A program made the translations under genes and the position numbers. The notes below the pieces were generated by a model. That model did no database searches. It saw only the letters and a list, made by a program, of their open reading frames with translations, and was not told where the DNA came from. Below, piece after piece: positions 36,155-45,831 of a DNA stretch of 64,000 bases. Source of the stretch: Limoniibacter endophyticus (GTDB taxonomy: Bacteria > Pseudomonadota > Alphaproteobacteria > Rhizobiales > Rhizobiaceae); contig NZ_BMZO01000004.1 of NCBI RefSeq assembly GCF_014652835.1, positions 226,865 to 290,864 on the forward strand. Direction: 5' to 3'. How positions within the stretch are numbered: the stretch's first letter is position 1; every line of letters starts with the position of its first letter.

Positions 36155-36858
36155 TGAGGCCAAAGAGAATGAGCGGGCGCATGAACATAAGCCAGAAGGC
36201 GATACAGGCAAACCGGATCGGCTTCTTCGGCAAGGTACCTGCACATGGCGATTTTATCGCTTCCGGTTTCGAACGTGCAACAGAGAGCGGCCTCGATGCA
36301 TGGGTGCGCGGCGGCTTGCAGGCGCTGCGAGATCAAGACGAGGCGGGGTGGAGGCATTCCTTCGCGCACGGTTCCACCTGGCGCTTCGTTGCTGAGCGCG
36401 GGGCCTTCGGTCCATCCGTGCTGGCGGGCGTCATCCTGCCCAGCCGCGACCGCGTGGAACGCTGCTATCCCCTGGTGATCGCTACGCAGATGCACGGCTT
36501 TGACCAGCATCCGAGCGTGCTTTGCCACGATGATGAGTGGTTCGAACTACTGACACGCCTGGGCCGCGACACCAGCGCGGAGCGCTTCGCCGTTGCCGCC
36601 TTCTCGCAGAGCCTGAAGGCCCTGCGCACGCCTTCAGCACGCAGCGGCAAGGCAAACACGGCTTTCAGGCCGGGCGATGGCAGGGCGACGACGCTCTGGT
36701 GGCGCTATGACCCACAAGCGGAAGCCACTGTCGGCTTTCGCACATGTGGCGCGCCCACCGCCACCGATTTTGCAAGACTGTTCGAGCCCAATGACGCATT
36801 GATCGCCAATGTCCCCGAGGACGTTTCGGCCATCGCGACAGGCGTCGAGGTCGAATGA
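36154..36858 (+). CDS. tagF: T6SS post-translational regulator TagF (ImpM)
   Basis: About 234 residues with the TagF pattern IGFFGKVPAHGDFIASGFER, then ESGLDAWVRGGLQAL and LAGVILPSRDRVERCYPLVI. TagF represses T6SS assembly; in Agrobacterium it interacts with Fha and is fused to a PppA phosphatase domain. Here there is no fused phosphatase. ATG 36154 is used; ATG 36169 and ATG 36181 are alternatives because the conserved part begins later. It overlaps ppkA by four bases. Confidence 0.9.
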   Translation: MRPKRMSGRMNISQKAIQANRIGFFGKVPAHGDFIASGFERATESGLDAWVRGGLQALRDQDEAGWRHSFAHGSTWRFVAERGAFGPSVLAGVILPSRDRVERCYPLVIATQMHGFDQHPSVLCHDDEWFELLTRLGRDTSAERFAVAAFSQSLKALRTPSARSGKANTAFRPGDGRATTLWWRYDPQAEATVGFRTCGAPTATDFARLFEPNDALIANVPEDVSAIATGVEVE

Positions 36859-37709
36859 ACGAAGATAAAATCGCCCGGCATTTCAGGGCATTGACCAATG
36901 CATTGCACGAATCCGCCCCGGACGTGCGCGACAGGGTTCGCGATGCGCTCGACCGGCAGCTAGCGGCACCAGGTTTGGCGACCGCATTCATTGCGAACAG
37001 TTTCAGCACCGAAGCAACATTGCACGCGGGCGGGCGATATCTCGTCCAGCGCCTTCGTCACCGCGATCTGGCGACCGCGCACGTGATGAAGACGGTGCAG
37101 CTTTCCTGCCGCGATGACGGCATCAGCGCGGCATTGCTGTTGCGCGAGGCGGAGATGGCGATGCGCGTGCAAAATCCCTATGTCGTTCCGATTCAAACAG
37201 TTCTTCGACTGGATGATGGTCGCCCTGCCATGATCATGCCGGATCGCGGCTTGCCACTGGCAACTGCCCTGCCCTCACTCAAGATGACGTCCGGCTTTCT
37301 CCGGTGCTTTGCAGCCGCGCTGCTGGAAGGTCTGGCTGGCATTCATGCACAGGGCATCGTGCATTGTGACATAGCTCCCGACAATCTCCTGCTACGGAAC
37401 GGCGATCCCGCAAACCTTGGCATTTGCGATTTCGGCATCGCGCTGGATGCCGGAGAGCGCCATGCCGATCACAATCTGGCGCGGGCGGGACGTGCCTCTT
37501 ATGCCGCCCCTGAACAGTTACGCGGCGAGGCGCTGGACGCGCGCGCCGACCTTCATGCCGCCGGCAAGGTGATCGAGCGGCTTCTGCCAGGCGTAACCGA
37601 CAAGGGTATGCAGGATCTATGCGAGAGCCTGACACAGGAACGCCGCGAGGAAAGGTTGGCGACGGCTTCCGAGGCTCTGAGACATCTTGGACGTCTCCCT
37701 TCTCCCTAG
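36855..37709 (+). CDS. ppkA: T6SS serine/threonine protein kinase PpkA (ImpN-like)
   Basis: 284 residues, soluble and short for PpkA. Kinase landmarks are Lys79 (HVMKTV), catalytic loop HCDIAPDN at 170-177 with Asp172 and Asn177, CDFG with Asp192, and an APE-type segment (SYAAPEQL). The lysine usual in the catalytic loop (HRDxKxxN) is Ala174, and a clear glycine-rich loop is missing, so activity may be atypical. It should phosphorylate TssL to trigger assembly. It is the last gene of the plus arm; its stop overlaps the convergent exporter gene by four bases. Confidence 0.85.
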   Translation: MNEDKIARHFRALTNALHESAPDVRDRVRDALDRQLAAPGLATAFIANSFSTEATLHAGGRYLVQRLRHRDLATAHVMKTVQLSCRDDGISAALLLREAEMAMRVQNPYVVPIQTVLRLDDGRPAMIMPDRGLPLATALPSLKMTSGFLRCFAAALLEGLAGIHAQGIVHCDIAPDNLLLRNGDPANLGICDFGIALDAGERHADHNLARAGRASYAAPEQLRGEALDARADLHAAGKVIERLLPGVTDKGMQDLCESLTQERREERLATASEALRHLGRLPSP

Positions 37710-38830
37710 TTGCCCGCCCCAGGAGGCGGCGCGGCGGCCGTTTCGGCCCCCTTCTGAAAGACTGTGACGATCTTGGCGGCATCCACGAGACCGGCATTGC
37801 TTGCATAGAGAATGTCGCCATCCTGAATATGGAATTGCTGCATCAAGAGGAAATTCGAAACGTCGCGCAGGTTGACGCGATAGATGATCGGCTTCACCGT
37901 GATGAAGGGCGCATCCGGGCTCTTGCCTGCGGAAGCCGCAGCCGCACTGTTTGCGACCTTCTCGTTGCGCAGCACGTAGAAATCGCGCGGATTGGCGCGG
38001 CTGTCGAGGAGGCCGCCGGCCCGTGCGAGCGCCTGTGCAAGGGTGAGCTTGCCCGGCTCGAACTCGAATTCGCCTACATTCTTGAAGGCACCGAAGGCGG
38101 TAAAGCTCGGATTATCGCCATCGACGATAATCTGATCACCTGCGGACAGGACAATGTTTTGGGCACTTTCTCTGAGAATGCGCGACAGGGGAGCTGTGGC
38201 CCGGCTCTTGTCGCGGATGACCGTGACATTGGCCGTTTCGACGCTCGCACCGCCAGCCAGAGCCAGAGCATCCAGCACGCGTTCGCGCTTCGCCGTCAGG
38301 GGAAAGAGGCCGGGCGCCTTTACGCCGCCGGAAACATTGATGCCATTCGACGGCTTGTCCACCACGGTAACGACGGCCTGAGGATTAACGGCCTGACCTT
38401 TCAGACCGTTGACGATCTGCGTCGAAAGCGCGTCGGCTGTAGAGTCCAGCACATGTTGGCGGCCGACGAAAGGCATGATCACATAGCCTGATTGATCCAC
38501 CGTGAAGCGGCCGAGATTCAGGGTCTTGCTGTCGGTCGAAGAGAACACGGCTTCCTCGCCAGTATCGAATATCGTGACTTCGATCGTATCGCCTCGCTTC
38601 AGGCGCGTATCGGCGCGGGTAACCGAGCGCAAGGTGACAAGCCCCTTGTCGGCCGGGGCATAGGCCGTGACATGCGGCCCCATCGGCGCATCGGCCAGCT
38701 CAACAACCGGTATCTTCTCATGCGTATGCGGAAGTCTGCCGTTCTTGACCGCCGACGCCTTCGGTCCATCCGCCGACATCGCACATGCGCTGAGCAACGC
38801 GACAAAGACGACCGGTAAAAACTTCCGCAT
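37706..38830 (-). CDS. Polysaccharide export lipoprotein (Wza/GumB-like)
   Basis: 374 residues. A lipoprotein signal (FVALLSACAMS, lipidated Cys16) is followed by the Poly_export domain (LKRGDTIEVTIFDT, GRFTVDQSGYVIMPFVGR) and SLBB-type repeats (INVSGGVKAPGLFPLTAKRE, then VGEFEFEPGKLTL). Such proteins form outer-membrane channels for exo- or capsular polysaccharide. No wzc or glycosyltransferase neighbour exists, so it is an isolated exporter. Its upstream region is very AT-rich. In Rhizobiales exopolysaccharide genes are often MucR-controlled; that link is inference here. Confidence 0.88.
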   Translation of the reverse strand: MRKFLPVVFVALLSACAMSADGPKASAVKNGRLPHTHEKIPVVELADAPMGPHVTAYAPADKGLVTLRSVTRADTRLKRGDTIEVTIFDTGEEAVFSSTDSKTLNLGRFTVDQSGYVIMPFVGRQHVLDSTADALSTQIVNGLKGQAVNPQAVVTVVDKPSNGINVSGGVKAPGLFPLTAKRERVLDALALAGGASVETANVTVIRDKSRATAPLSRILRESAQNIVLSAGDQIIVDGDNPSFTAFGAFKNVGEFEFEPGKLTLAQALARAGGLLDSRANPRDFYVLRNEKVANSAAAASAGKSPDAPFITVKPIIYRVNLRDVSNFLLMQQFHIQDGDILYASNAGLVDAAKIVTVFQKGAETAAAPPPGAGN

Positions 38831-39181
38831 CCTGTGTCCCTCAAACCATCACTAAAGATGCCTCAATAAGAGATGATTCGCACATAGCAATATTATACAA
38901 TGATATTTATACATAATCAGAAATCATACTATATTAATTTTTTAAGAAATTTAACTAAGTGAAGTATTTTACATTTTAAACACATAATAATTTATATTAT
39001 TCAATAATTATATAAATTCCAGCCATCTAAAATGAATTTTGCTGGAGATGAAATTTATACGCCTTTCACGCATGCAATCCTTGCAAAGCTTGCGCAGTAT
39101 CCAATGCCTAACATATTCTGAAATAAGAAAGAGCCGCCTGTGCGGCGACCCTTCTTCTTCATGGTTCGGCCAGCTCATACG
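38831..39181. promoter_or_regulatory. AT-rich intergenic region upstream of the export lipoprotein
   Basis: 351 bases, with about 38880-39030 composed largely of A and T and with many TA steps. It should contain the promoter of the minus-strand export gene. No protein or RNA gene is supported. The composition contrasts with the GC-rich flanks and fits a target of an AT-binding regulator such as MucR. Confidence 0.4.
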
Positions 39182-41278
39182 TCAGATTTTGCCCGCGATC
39201 TTAAGCGCGAAAGCATAATTCAGCGCGATTTCCTCGAGCCTCGAGAAACGACCGGACGCACCGGCATGGCCCGCATCCATATTGATCCGGAACAGGACCG
39301 GGTTGCCGCTGGTCGAATATTGGCGCAACTTCGCCACCCATTTGGCGGGTTCCCAATATGTGACGCGAGGATCGGTGAGGCCAGCAACTGCAAGGACCGG
39401 CGGATAGGGCTTTGCGCCGACATTATCATAAGGCGAGTAAGCGGCGATGGTTGCGTAATCTTCCGCAGAGTCGATCGGATTTCCCCATTCCGGCCATTCC
39501 GGCGGCGTGAGCGGCAATGTGTCGTCGAGCATGGTGGTCAGCACGTCGACGAAAGGCACTTCGGCGATGATCCCGGCGAAATCCTGCGGCGCCATATTTG
39601 CGACTGCGCCCATCAGCATCCCCCCGGCAGAACCGCCCTGGGCCACAATGCGATCATGCGCTGTGATATTTTCTGCCGCCAGATGACGCGCAGCGGCGAT
39701 GAAATCGTGGAAGGTGTTCTGCTTCTTCTGGCGCTTGCCTTCATCATACCAGGCGTAACCCTTGTCCTTGCCGCCGCGGATATGGGCGATGGCATAGACG
39801 AAGCCGCGATCAACCAGCGAAAGACAGTTGGTGTTGAATGAGGCAGGGATCGCAATGCCGTAGGAGCCGTAGCCATAGAGCAGGCAGGGCGCGGAACCGT
39901 CGAGCGGCGTCTCCTTGTGATAAAGCACCGAAACCGGCACCAGCTCGCCATCATACGACTTCGCCATCAGGCGGCGGGTGATATAGTTCTCCGCATCGTG
40001 ACCGGACGGCACTTCCTGCGTCTTGAGCAATGCACGTTCACGCGTGCGCATATTATAATCGAACTGCTGTGCCGGCGTGGTCATGGAGGAATAGGTGAAC
40101 CGGATCGTATCCGTATCATATTCGTAAGAGCCGGATAGCCCCAGGCTATAAGCTTCCTCGTCGAAGGCGATCGCATGTTCTTCACCGGAAGCGCGGTCAC
40201 GGATGACGATGCGCGGCAAGCCCTCGGCGCGCTCAAGCCGCACGAGATAATCCCTGAAGCTCATAATGGAGAGGATCAGGCGGCCCGGCTGATGAGCGAC
40301 GAGTTCGCTCCAGTTGGAGCGGCCCGGCGCATTGACAGGTGCCGTCATGATCTTGAAATCGCGCGCGCCATCGGCATTGGTCAGCACGAAGAAGACGTCT
40401 CCGCCTTCCTCCAGCTCATACTGAACATCTTCCTCGCGCGGTTCGACAATCTTCGGCTCACCATAGGGATCGTCAGCCGAAAGAAGACGCGTCTCGGTAG
40501 TTTCGTGGTCATGAATATCGATGAAAACCCACTTGCCGTCGCGGCTGTCCGAAACGGACATAAAGAAGCCAGGATCCGCTTCCTCGTAGACAAGCTTATC
40601 ATCTGCCTCCGGCGTGCCAAGCTTGTGATAGAAAATCCTGGACGGGCGATGATTTGAGTCGAGACGTGTATAGAAGAAACCTTCGTTCTTCTGGTCCCAA
40701 ACGCCACCTCCACCAGTATTTGCAATCGTATCCGGCAGATCGGTTCCGCTTTTCAGATCACGCACCTTAAGCGTGAAGAATTCCGAGCCCTTATCGTCAT
40801 AGGCCCAGACAAGCCGCGCATGATCTGAACCATGATCGACGCCACCAAGACGAAAATATGGTTTTCCGGCAGCCTCCCTGTCGCCGTCGAGGATGACTTC
40901 CTCGCGTCCCTCGGCGTCGAGGCGGAAATAGCGAGGCTGTTCGCCGCCGAGCACGAAGGCGGTGCCGTAGGCGTAGGGGCCATCGCGCATAGGCACGGAT
41001 GAGTCATCTTCCTTGATACGCCCCTTCATCTCCGCAAAGAGCTTCTTACGCAACTCCTCCGTGTCTGCCATCAGCGCAGCCTGATAGCTGTTTTCCGCCT
41101 CCAGATGGCTGCGAATTGCGGGATCCAGCACGGACGGGTTCTGAAAAACTTCCTGCCAATTCTCGGCCCGCAACCAAGCATAGTCGTCCGTTCGGGTGAT
41201 GCCGTGGCGGGTGTCGGAAACAGGGTGTTTTGCGGTGTGAGGTGCGGGGAGAGACGGAAATAAAGCAGCGTTTTTCAT
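39182..41278 (-). CDS. ptrB: Oligopeptidase B (S9A serine peptidase, protease II)
   Basis: 698 residues, usual for the family. An N-terminal beta-propeller (DDYAWLRAENWQEV onward) is followed by the alpha/beta hydrolase domain with the nucleophile in GGSAGGMLMGAVANM, the Asp region ALAVAGLTDPRV and the His in DAGHAGASGR. Oligopeptidase B cleaves short peptides after Arg or Lys in the cytoplasm. I chose ATG 41278 over an upstream frame start at 41338 because the conserved N-terminus follows it. It is monocistronic and divergent from the metallophosphoesterase gene. Confidence 0.93.
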   Translation of the reverse strand: MKNAALFPSLPAPHTAKHPVSDTRHGITRTDDYAWLRAENWQEVFQNPSVLDPAIRSHLEAENSYQAALMADTEELRKKLFAEMKGRIKEDDSSVPMRDGPYAYGTAFVLGGEQPRYFRLDAEGREEVILDGDREAAGKPYFRLGGVDHGSDHARLVWAYDDKGSEFFTLKVRDLKSGTDLPDTIANTGGGGVWDQKNEGFFYTRLDSNHRPSRIFYHKLGTPEADDKLVYEEADPGFFMSVSDSRDGKWVFIDIHDHETTETRLLSADDPYGEPKIVEPREEDVQYELEEGGDVFFVLTNADGARDFKIMTAPVNAPGRSNWSELVAHQPGRLILSIMSFRDYLVRLERAEGLPRIVIRDRASGEEHAIAFDEEAYSLGLSGSYEYDTDTIRFTYSSMTTPAQQFDYNMRTRERALLKTQEVPSGHDAENYITRRLMAKSYDGELVPVSVLYHKETPLDGSAPCLLYGYGSYGIAIPASFNTNCLSLVDRGFVYAIAHIRGGKDKGYAWYDEGKRQKKQNTFHDFIAAARHLAAENITAHDRIVAQGGSAGGMLMGAVANMAPQDFAGIIAEVPFVDVLTTMLDDTLPLTPPEWPEWGNPIDSAEDYATIAAYSPYDNVGAKPYPPVLAVAGLTDPRVTYWEPAKWVAKLRQYSTSGNPVLFRINMDAGHAGASGRFSRLEEIALNYAFALKIAGKI

Positions 41279-41428
41279 CAGGATGCAATCTCTTGAAATG
41301 ACTGGCTGGAACGTAGGTGCCGAGCGGCAGCGGGTCAATGCGAAGCAGACCGAGATGCGCTCAGATTATACGGGACAGATAATCTTTTTGGTTGTATAAA
41401 TAATTTGCCACAACCTATGGAGGTTTTA

Positions 41429-43384
41429 ATGTTGAGTTTCAGATCTGTACTCGCCGCGTTGCTGGCGACAAGTTTGTCACTTCCAGCCATGGCGCAAGAT
41501 CCTGCATCCAATCCAGCTACTCCCGCATCGAACAATTCAGCCAGCACCGGTGTCACCCAACGTTTCGTCATTCGATCCGATACGCAATATCCGTGGACCA
41601 ACAAAGGCGGGGACGGTAGCGACAGCGAGGATGAACAAGCCGAGTCCCGGGAACTGATCGAGGCACAGGACGCGGCGATCAACGTCTGGCGTGATTCAAA
41701 GGGAAGCCGCGACGATATCCCAATCTTCCTGAACGGCGATGTCACCGCATTTTATCATGGCTGGCAGGCAGACTATATGAAAAGTCGCATCGCGGCCATG
41801 GCCCCGACCTACTATGGCCTCGGCAATCATGATTATGAGAACAATGTCGACGACTGCTACCAGAACGGATGTGCATCGCAGGCCATGCAAGATCTGTTCA
41901 GGCACATCGACAATATTGGGGCGGATGCTCGCGACAATTATCAGGAATCCGGTTTTGGCTGGGAAAAATACCGGGGAAGCCAAGCTTATTCCAAGACCAT
42001 CGGCGATTTCACTTTCATCCAGCTTCATAACCATTTCAATTACGTAAAACAGTGGGATGATCCCTTCACCAATTTCGAGCGAAAAGAGTACAGAATTGAA
42101 CCCTCCCTGAACTGGCTGGAAGAACAACTTAAAAACGCACGCAGCGCTGGCAAACTTGTCATCATCAACATGCACCGTCCTCCAGCCGACCTGGACGGCC
42201 TGAAGACCCGGTTTTCCGACCTGATGTCAGAGTATGAGGTCGTGGCCATCTTTCATGGCCACACACATATTGCCGGAGTTGGATCAGACATCGGCGGAGC
42301 AAAAGTTCTGAACACCGGCGCTGCATTCAACAAGACGTTCATGACGGCAGAATTCAAGAAAGCAGAGGGAGTAATCGAGGTTTTTCAAGCCACCGACAAT
42401 GTCGTATCACCGTCACCCGTTGCCGAGATTCCTATTCGTAAAGATGCCAGTAATTCCTTGGCCGTGCCTAATTTCGGCAATATTCTTCCAAGTCGAAACT
42501 CCGTTACATTCACTGTTCATGCGAGCTGGCAGCAACAGGGACAACCGAAGCCGAAAGGCATTACTGCAAAAATTACGGGCATGGATCAGGAGTATGGAAC
42601 ATTCTTCACAGACAATTACGATGAAATAACAATTCCCAATCTCACTCCATCGACCGACTATACTGTAACCATCCAGTCGGAAGACGATTTTGGACGACGC
42701 TCGAAACCGGTTACCAGGGTGATCAGAACCGCTGACTCAGATACAGGCCCGGCCAAACCGATCAATTTCTGCTTCAACACAAACGATAAAATAGTCGAAT
42801 GGAGTTTCGAGCATTATTACGAAAATCCTCTCAGTGTAGATCAGGAAATGGACACGGTTCTGACGGTCAATGGATCGCAACGGATACCCGTCGGACGCTA
42901 TATTTCACAGAACACGCGTCATGAATATCTTTCCTTTGTGGAATCTATATTTCCCTTCACCGGAACCAGAAGCTTAGTCCTTCGGCAAAAATATCAAAGC
43001 ATATGGTCCGACTATACCGAGCTGCCTTTGAACGATTTTTACGATGCGGACGGCAATTACGCCCCGGACACAGACGAAGCCTACTGGAGCGAGTACAATT
43101 GCGACGTTATGAACGGCAGACGCTCCGCGCGCAACGATGCACCACGCAACCGGAGCGATGCACAACCGACCAACAGAAGCGATGCAGAAACATACGCCTC
43201 AAACGTCAGGGAAAGATTCCGGGCGGTCGAAGCCGAAATCCAGTCCCTCAGACAGATCGTCCGCGCCTGCAGCAGCAACGGCCATAAGCGGATCGCCGGA
43301 GAAGATCCGCCGGTCGATCCCGGCGGATCTTTCTTCAATTTCTACTTCTTTTCGAAATCCAATGCCGTGCCATTCATGCAATAG
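41429..43384 (+). CDS. Secreted calcineurin-like metallophosphoesterase with C-terminal beta domain
   Basis: 651 residues. A signal peptide ends at AMA-Q. The metallophosphoesterase set is [22 protein letters not shown] and [10 protein letters not shown], with D-x-Q in place of the commoner D-x-H. An FN3-like stretch (around [18 protein letters not shown]) follows, then a beta-rich domain and a low-complexity tail rich in Asn, Ser and Arg. GGAGG five bases before ATG 41429 fixes the start. It should hydrolyse phosphate esters outside the cytoplasm; the substrate is unknown. The last 14 codons run antisense into the msrB 3' end. Confidence 0.82.
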   Translation: MLSFRSVLAALLATSLSLPAMAQDPASNPATPASNNSASTGVTQRFVIRSDTQYPWTNKGGDGSDSEDEQAESRELIEAQDAAINVWRDSKGSRDDIPIFLNGDVTAFYHGWQADYMKSRIAAMAPTYYGLGNHDYENNVDDCYQNGCASQAMQDLFRHIDNIGADARDNYQESGFGWEKYRGSQAYSKTIGDFTFIQLHNHFNYVKQWDDPFTNFERKEYRIEPSLNWLEEQLKNARSAGKLVIINMHRPPADLDGLKTRFSDLMSEYEVVAIFHGHTHIAGVGSDIGGAKVLNTGAAFNKTFMTAEFKKAEGVIEVFQATDNVVSPSPVAEIPIRKDASNSLAVPNFGNILPSRNSVTFTVHASWQQQGQPKPKGITAKITGMDQEYGTFFTDNYDEITIPNLTPSTDYTVTIQSEDDFGRRSKPVTRVIRTADSDTGPAKPINFCFNTNDKIVEWSFEHYYENPLSVDQEMDTVLTVNGSQRIPVGRYISQNTRHEYLSFVESIFPFTGTRSLVLRQKYQSIWSDYTELPLNDFYDADGNYAPDTDEAYWSEYNCDVMNGRRSARNDAPRNRSDAQPTNRSDAETYASNVRERFRAVEAEIQSLRQIVRACSSNGHKRIAGEDPPVDPGGSFFNFYFFSKSNAVPFMQ

Positions 43385-43740
43385 CGCAAGCCGGTCGGCT
43401 GCGGACCGTCGGGGAAGACATGGCCAAGATGAGCGTTGCATTCGGCGCATTTGACTTCGGTGCGGACCATGCCGTGGGAGGTGTCGCTTTTTTCAGCCAC
43501 AGCACCATCCTCGATCGGTTGATAGAAACTCGGCCAACCAGATCCGGATTCATATTTGGTTTCGGATGAAAAGAGCGGCTTGCCGCAACAGATACACCGA
43601 TAAATACCAGGTTCTTTGTTATAATTGTAAGGATGCGAGCCGGGCCTTTCCGTTCCGCCCTGGCGGGCCACGTAAAACTCCTCCGGCGACAGTCTATCGC
43701 GCCATTCCACATCGTTCTTCGGTTTGTCTGCGCTGGTCAT
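43342..43740 (-). CDS. msrB: Peptide methionine-R-sulfoxide reductase MsrB
   Basis: 132 residues. MsrB repairs methionine-R-sulfoxide in proteins. It carries two zinc CxxC pairs (Cys49/Cys52 in CICC and Cys98/Cys101 in CAEC), the substrate region [10 protein letters not shown] and the catalytic Cys121 in RYCMNG. It is of normal length. Its last 43 bases overlap, antisense, the end of the metallophosphoesterase gene. No msrA is nearby. Confidence 0.95.
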   Translation of the reverse strand: MTSADKPKNDVEWRDRLSPEEFYVARQGGTERPGSHPYNYNKEPGIYRCICCGKPLFSSETKYESGSGWPSFYQPIEDGAVAEKSDTSHGMVRTEVKCAECNAHLGHVFPDGPQPTGLRYCMNGTALDFEKK

Positions 43741-44214
43741 GGCGATTCCTTTCTACAGCTCTTCGCGGGTCGTCCCTGAAGATGCGTATGCGCCAGACGA
43801 TTATCAATGGTCTCACACGCATCAATGGTCTACCGCAGCAGACAGAAGCTTAATTTAAGATGGTACAAAAACGTGTACAAAGAAACAATACAACCTGCTT
43901 TTGCAACCTTGAGCGACGCAATTCTGCTAAATTTTTAGCATCACAACAGATGTGCCGGGTCACCTGGGACGATGTTCTATCCCGCCTCCCCTGCCATCTC
44001 ATGAAATCGAAAGATTGGCGCAATTTTCCTGTCGAATTATTCGGCCTCTACACATTCGATACTAAACAGAATTAAAAATCGATTTGACTTGCTTTCATAA
44101 AGCGCGCATTTACCAAAATCATTCGATTCGTTGAATGCATGCTCAGAAAATAAGAAGTCACCTCGGAAACATATCGAGGGACCAAACCGAAAATCTATCT
44201 GGGGCCGAAACCAC
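43741..44214. promoter_or_regulatory. mucR upstream region
   Basis: 474 bases between msrB (minus) and mucR (plus), relatively AT-rich from about 43850. It includes a palindrome GCTAAATTTTTAGC (43927-43940). MucR proteins are known to repress their own genes through AT-rich upstream DNA, so operator sites are expected here; none was proven by inspection. No convincing small gene is present, although short frames exist. Confidence 0.45.
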
Positions 44215-44652
44215 ATGGACACTACAGAACCAACGATCACCTCGAATTCCGAGATGCTGATTGAGCTTACTGCGGACGTCGTTGCCGCCTATGTCAGCAA
44301 CAATCCCGTTCCCGTCAGCGAATTGCCGAACCTGATCGCCGATGTGCATGCAGCGCTCGGTCGTGTTGGCGGCAATGTCGAGCAGCCGGCTGCCGAGAAG
44401 CAGAAGCCTGCCGTCAACCCCAAGCGCTCGGTACATGATGATTACATTATCTGCCTTGAAGACGGCAAGAAGTTCAAGTCGCTGAAGCGCCATCTGATGA
44501 CGCATTACAACCTGACGCCAGAGCAGTATCGCGAGAAGTGGGGTCTCGACGCCAACTATCCGATGGTTGCTCCCAATTACGCCGAGGCCCGCTCCAATCT
44601 CGCCAAGAAGATGGGCCTGGGCCGCAAGCGCAAGGCTGCAAACGCAAAGTAA
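44215..44652 (+). CDS. mucR: MucR/Ros family zinc-finger transcriptional regulator
   Basis: 145 residues. A helical N-terminal oligomerisation part is followed by the zinc finger with Cys80, Asp83, His93 and His97 (C-x2-D-x9-H-x3-H) in [20 protein letters not shown], then [20 protein letters not shown] and a basic tail. MucR acts as a global repressor with H-NS-like behaviour at AT-rich promoters, controlling envelope, motility and virulence genes in Rhizobiales. ATG 44215 follows GGGG by about eight bases. Two hairpins follow the stop. It is monocistronic. Confidence 0.95.
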   Translation: MDTTEPTITSNSEMLIELTADVVAAYVSNNPVPVSELPNLIADVHAALGRVGGNVEQPAAEKQKPAVNPKRSVHDDYIICLEDGKKFKSLKRHLMTHYNLTPEQYREKWGLDANYPMVAPNYAEARSNLAKKMGLGRKRKAANAK

Positions 44653-44654
44653 TT

Positions 44655-44686
44655 TTTCGCCGGCCTTGCCCCCAAGACCGGCGAAA
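44655..44686 (+). terminator. Hairpin after mucR
   Basis: Nine-base perfect arms TTTCGCCGG and CCGGCGAAA around a 14-base loop begin just after the mucR stop. A T-rich TTCTCTT follows. Likely the first terminator of mucR. Confidence 0.65.
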
Positions 44687-44694
44687 TTCTCTTA

Positions 44695-44729
44695 AAAGCG
44701 CTGGATGGCTTTTTCGGCCACAGCGCTTT
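44695..44729 (+). terminator. Second hairpin after mucR with T-run
   Basis: Arms AAAGCGCTG and CAGCGCTTT around a 17-base loop, followed by further T residues. It lies between convergent genes and can serve mucR and possibly the opposite gene. Confidence 0.65.
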
Positions 44730-44731
44730 TT

Positions 44732-45154
44732 CTATATGGGCTTTCCTCTGGAAAGAAGCGTCCGGCGAGCCAGACGACGGGCAGTGAGCGCGACGCGCAA
44801 ACGCGCCCGTCGCGTCGCAATTGTCTCCTGACGCACGCAATCCGCGCCTTTTGGCGAAACATCCAGCGCCGCTCCCAACTCCAGCAGGCGTTGCCGGATG
44901 CGATCCAGCGCCTGCGTCATCGCGATGTGCCGATTGAGATCGTAAGACCAGTGCTTTTCCAGACCGCGTTGCCGTTCACGCTCGATCAGACGCACGAGCT
45001 TCAGTTCGAGCGCCCGGGCTTCAGAAATATTGAAACTGTCGAGCTTCGAAATATCCATGCCGCAGCTCATTTGAAAAGCGAAGCGTTGACGCGCCTCAAT
45101 GGCAAGTAATTTCTGACGGGCAAGAAACGCTTCCCGGTCTACTTCGATATTCAT
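44732..45154 (-). CDS. Conserved-type hypothetical helical protein
   Basis: 140 residues, Arg/Leu-rich, predicted helical with coiled-coil character (ARALELKLVRLIERERQRGL, then DLNRHIAMTQALDRIRQRLL) and a very basic C-terminus. No signal peptide or membrane segment. ATG 45154 has GGGG five bases upstream; the frame extends 18 codons farther. Convergent with mucR. I do not recognise a function; a DNA-associated or structural role would fit the charge but is not supported. Confidence 0.6.
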   Translation of the reverse strand: MNIEVDREAFLARQKLLAIEARQRFAFQMSCGMDISKLDSFNISEARALELKLVRLIERERQRGLEKHWSYDLNRHIAMTQALDRIRQRLLELGAALDVSPKGADCVRQETIATRRARLRVALTARRLARRTLLSRGKPI

Positions 45155-45411
45155 TATGCCCCACTTCCTTATATCATAATTTTCGAATGTCGTCACTGGT
45201 GCGATCACGCAATACGCAACAGCCCCAATAATTTCGGATAGTTATCGTGGGGCGTGGACAAAATGAACGCGAAAAAATTCTCAATAATATTTTATTCTAT
45301 CTTTTTCATATACTTAATCAGCGGGAATTTTATTTTCGTGCCGCAAGTTTCCCCACCCCCGGACGCAAACCTTAAAAACCGAACGTGCAATGAATTTGGG
45401 GGCACTTTCAT

Positions 45412-45831
45412 ATGAATTCCGGTTGCAACACCCTACCGACATCCTCTTCACCCGTCGGCATCCTGCCCGGCAAGTCCAATGAGTGGCCGACACTGCGCCA
45501 CATCACAAGCAAGCGCCGCAAACAACAGGCCTGCGAGGCCATGGCAGATATTACAGCGGCAATCTTCAACATAAGCAGCACCAAGATCCGTTCCGGCGAA
45601 CGCTCGCTGGATATTTCCCGCATCAGACAGATCGCCATGTATGTGAGCCATGTGGCGCTCGGCCTGAGCATGTCAGAAGTCGGCAAAGGGTTCGGTCGCG
45701 ACCGCACCACCGTGCTGCACGCGTGCCAGGTGATCGAGGAGTTGCGTGACGATCCACAATTCGACGAGCTCATCACCATGGCCGAACGGGTTGCTTGCGC
45801 AGCGGTTCGTTTTCATGGAGAGCAAGGATGA
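45412..45831 (+). CDS. Stand-alone DnaA C-terminal-domain DNA-binding protein
   Basis: 139 residues with only the DnaA domain IV helix-turn-helix. SLDISRIRQIAMYVSHVALG and GKGFGRDRTTVLHACQVIEE match the DnaA-box-reading signature. There is no AAA+ ATPase, so it cannot initiate replication like DnaA but could bind DnaA-box-like DNA as a regulator. It overlaps the next gene by ATGA, a pairing seen in Rhizobiales. Start 45412 (ATGAATTCC) is the first ATG; its ribosome-binding site is weak. Confidence 0.82.
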   Translation: MNSGCNTLPTSSSPVGILPGKSNEWPTLRHITSKRRKQQACEAMADITAAIFNISSTKIRSGERSLDISRIRQIAMYVSHVALGLSMSEVGKGFGRDRTTVLHACQVIEELRDDPQFDELITMAERVACAAVRFHGEQG

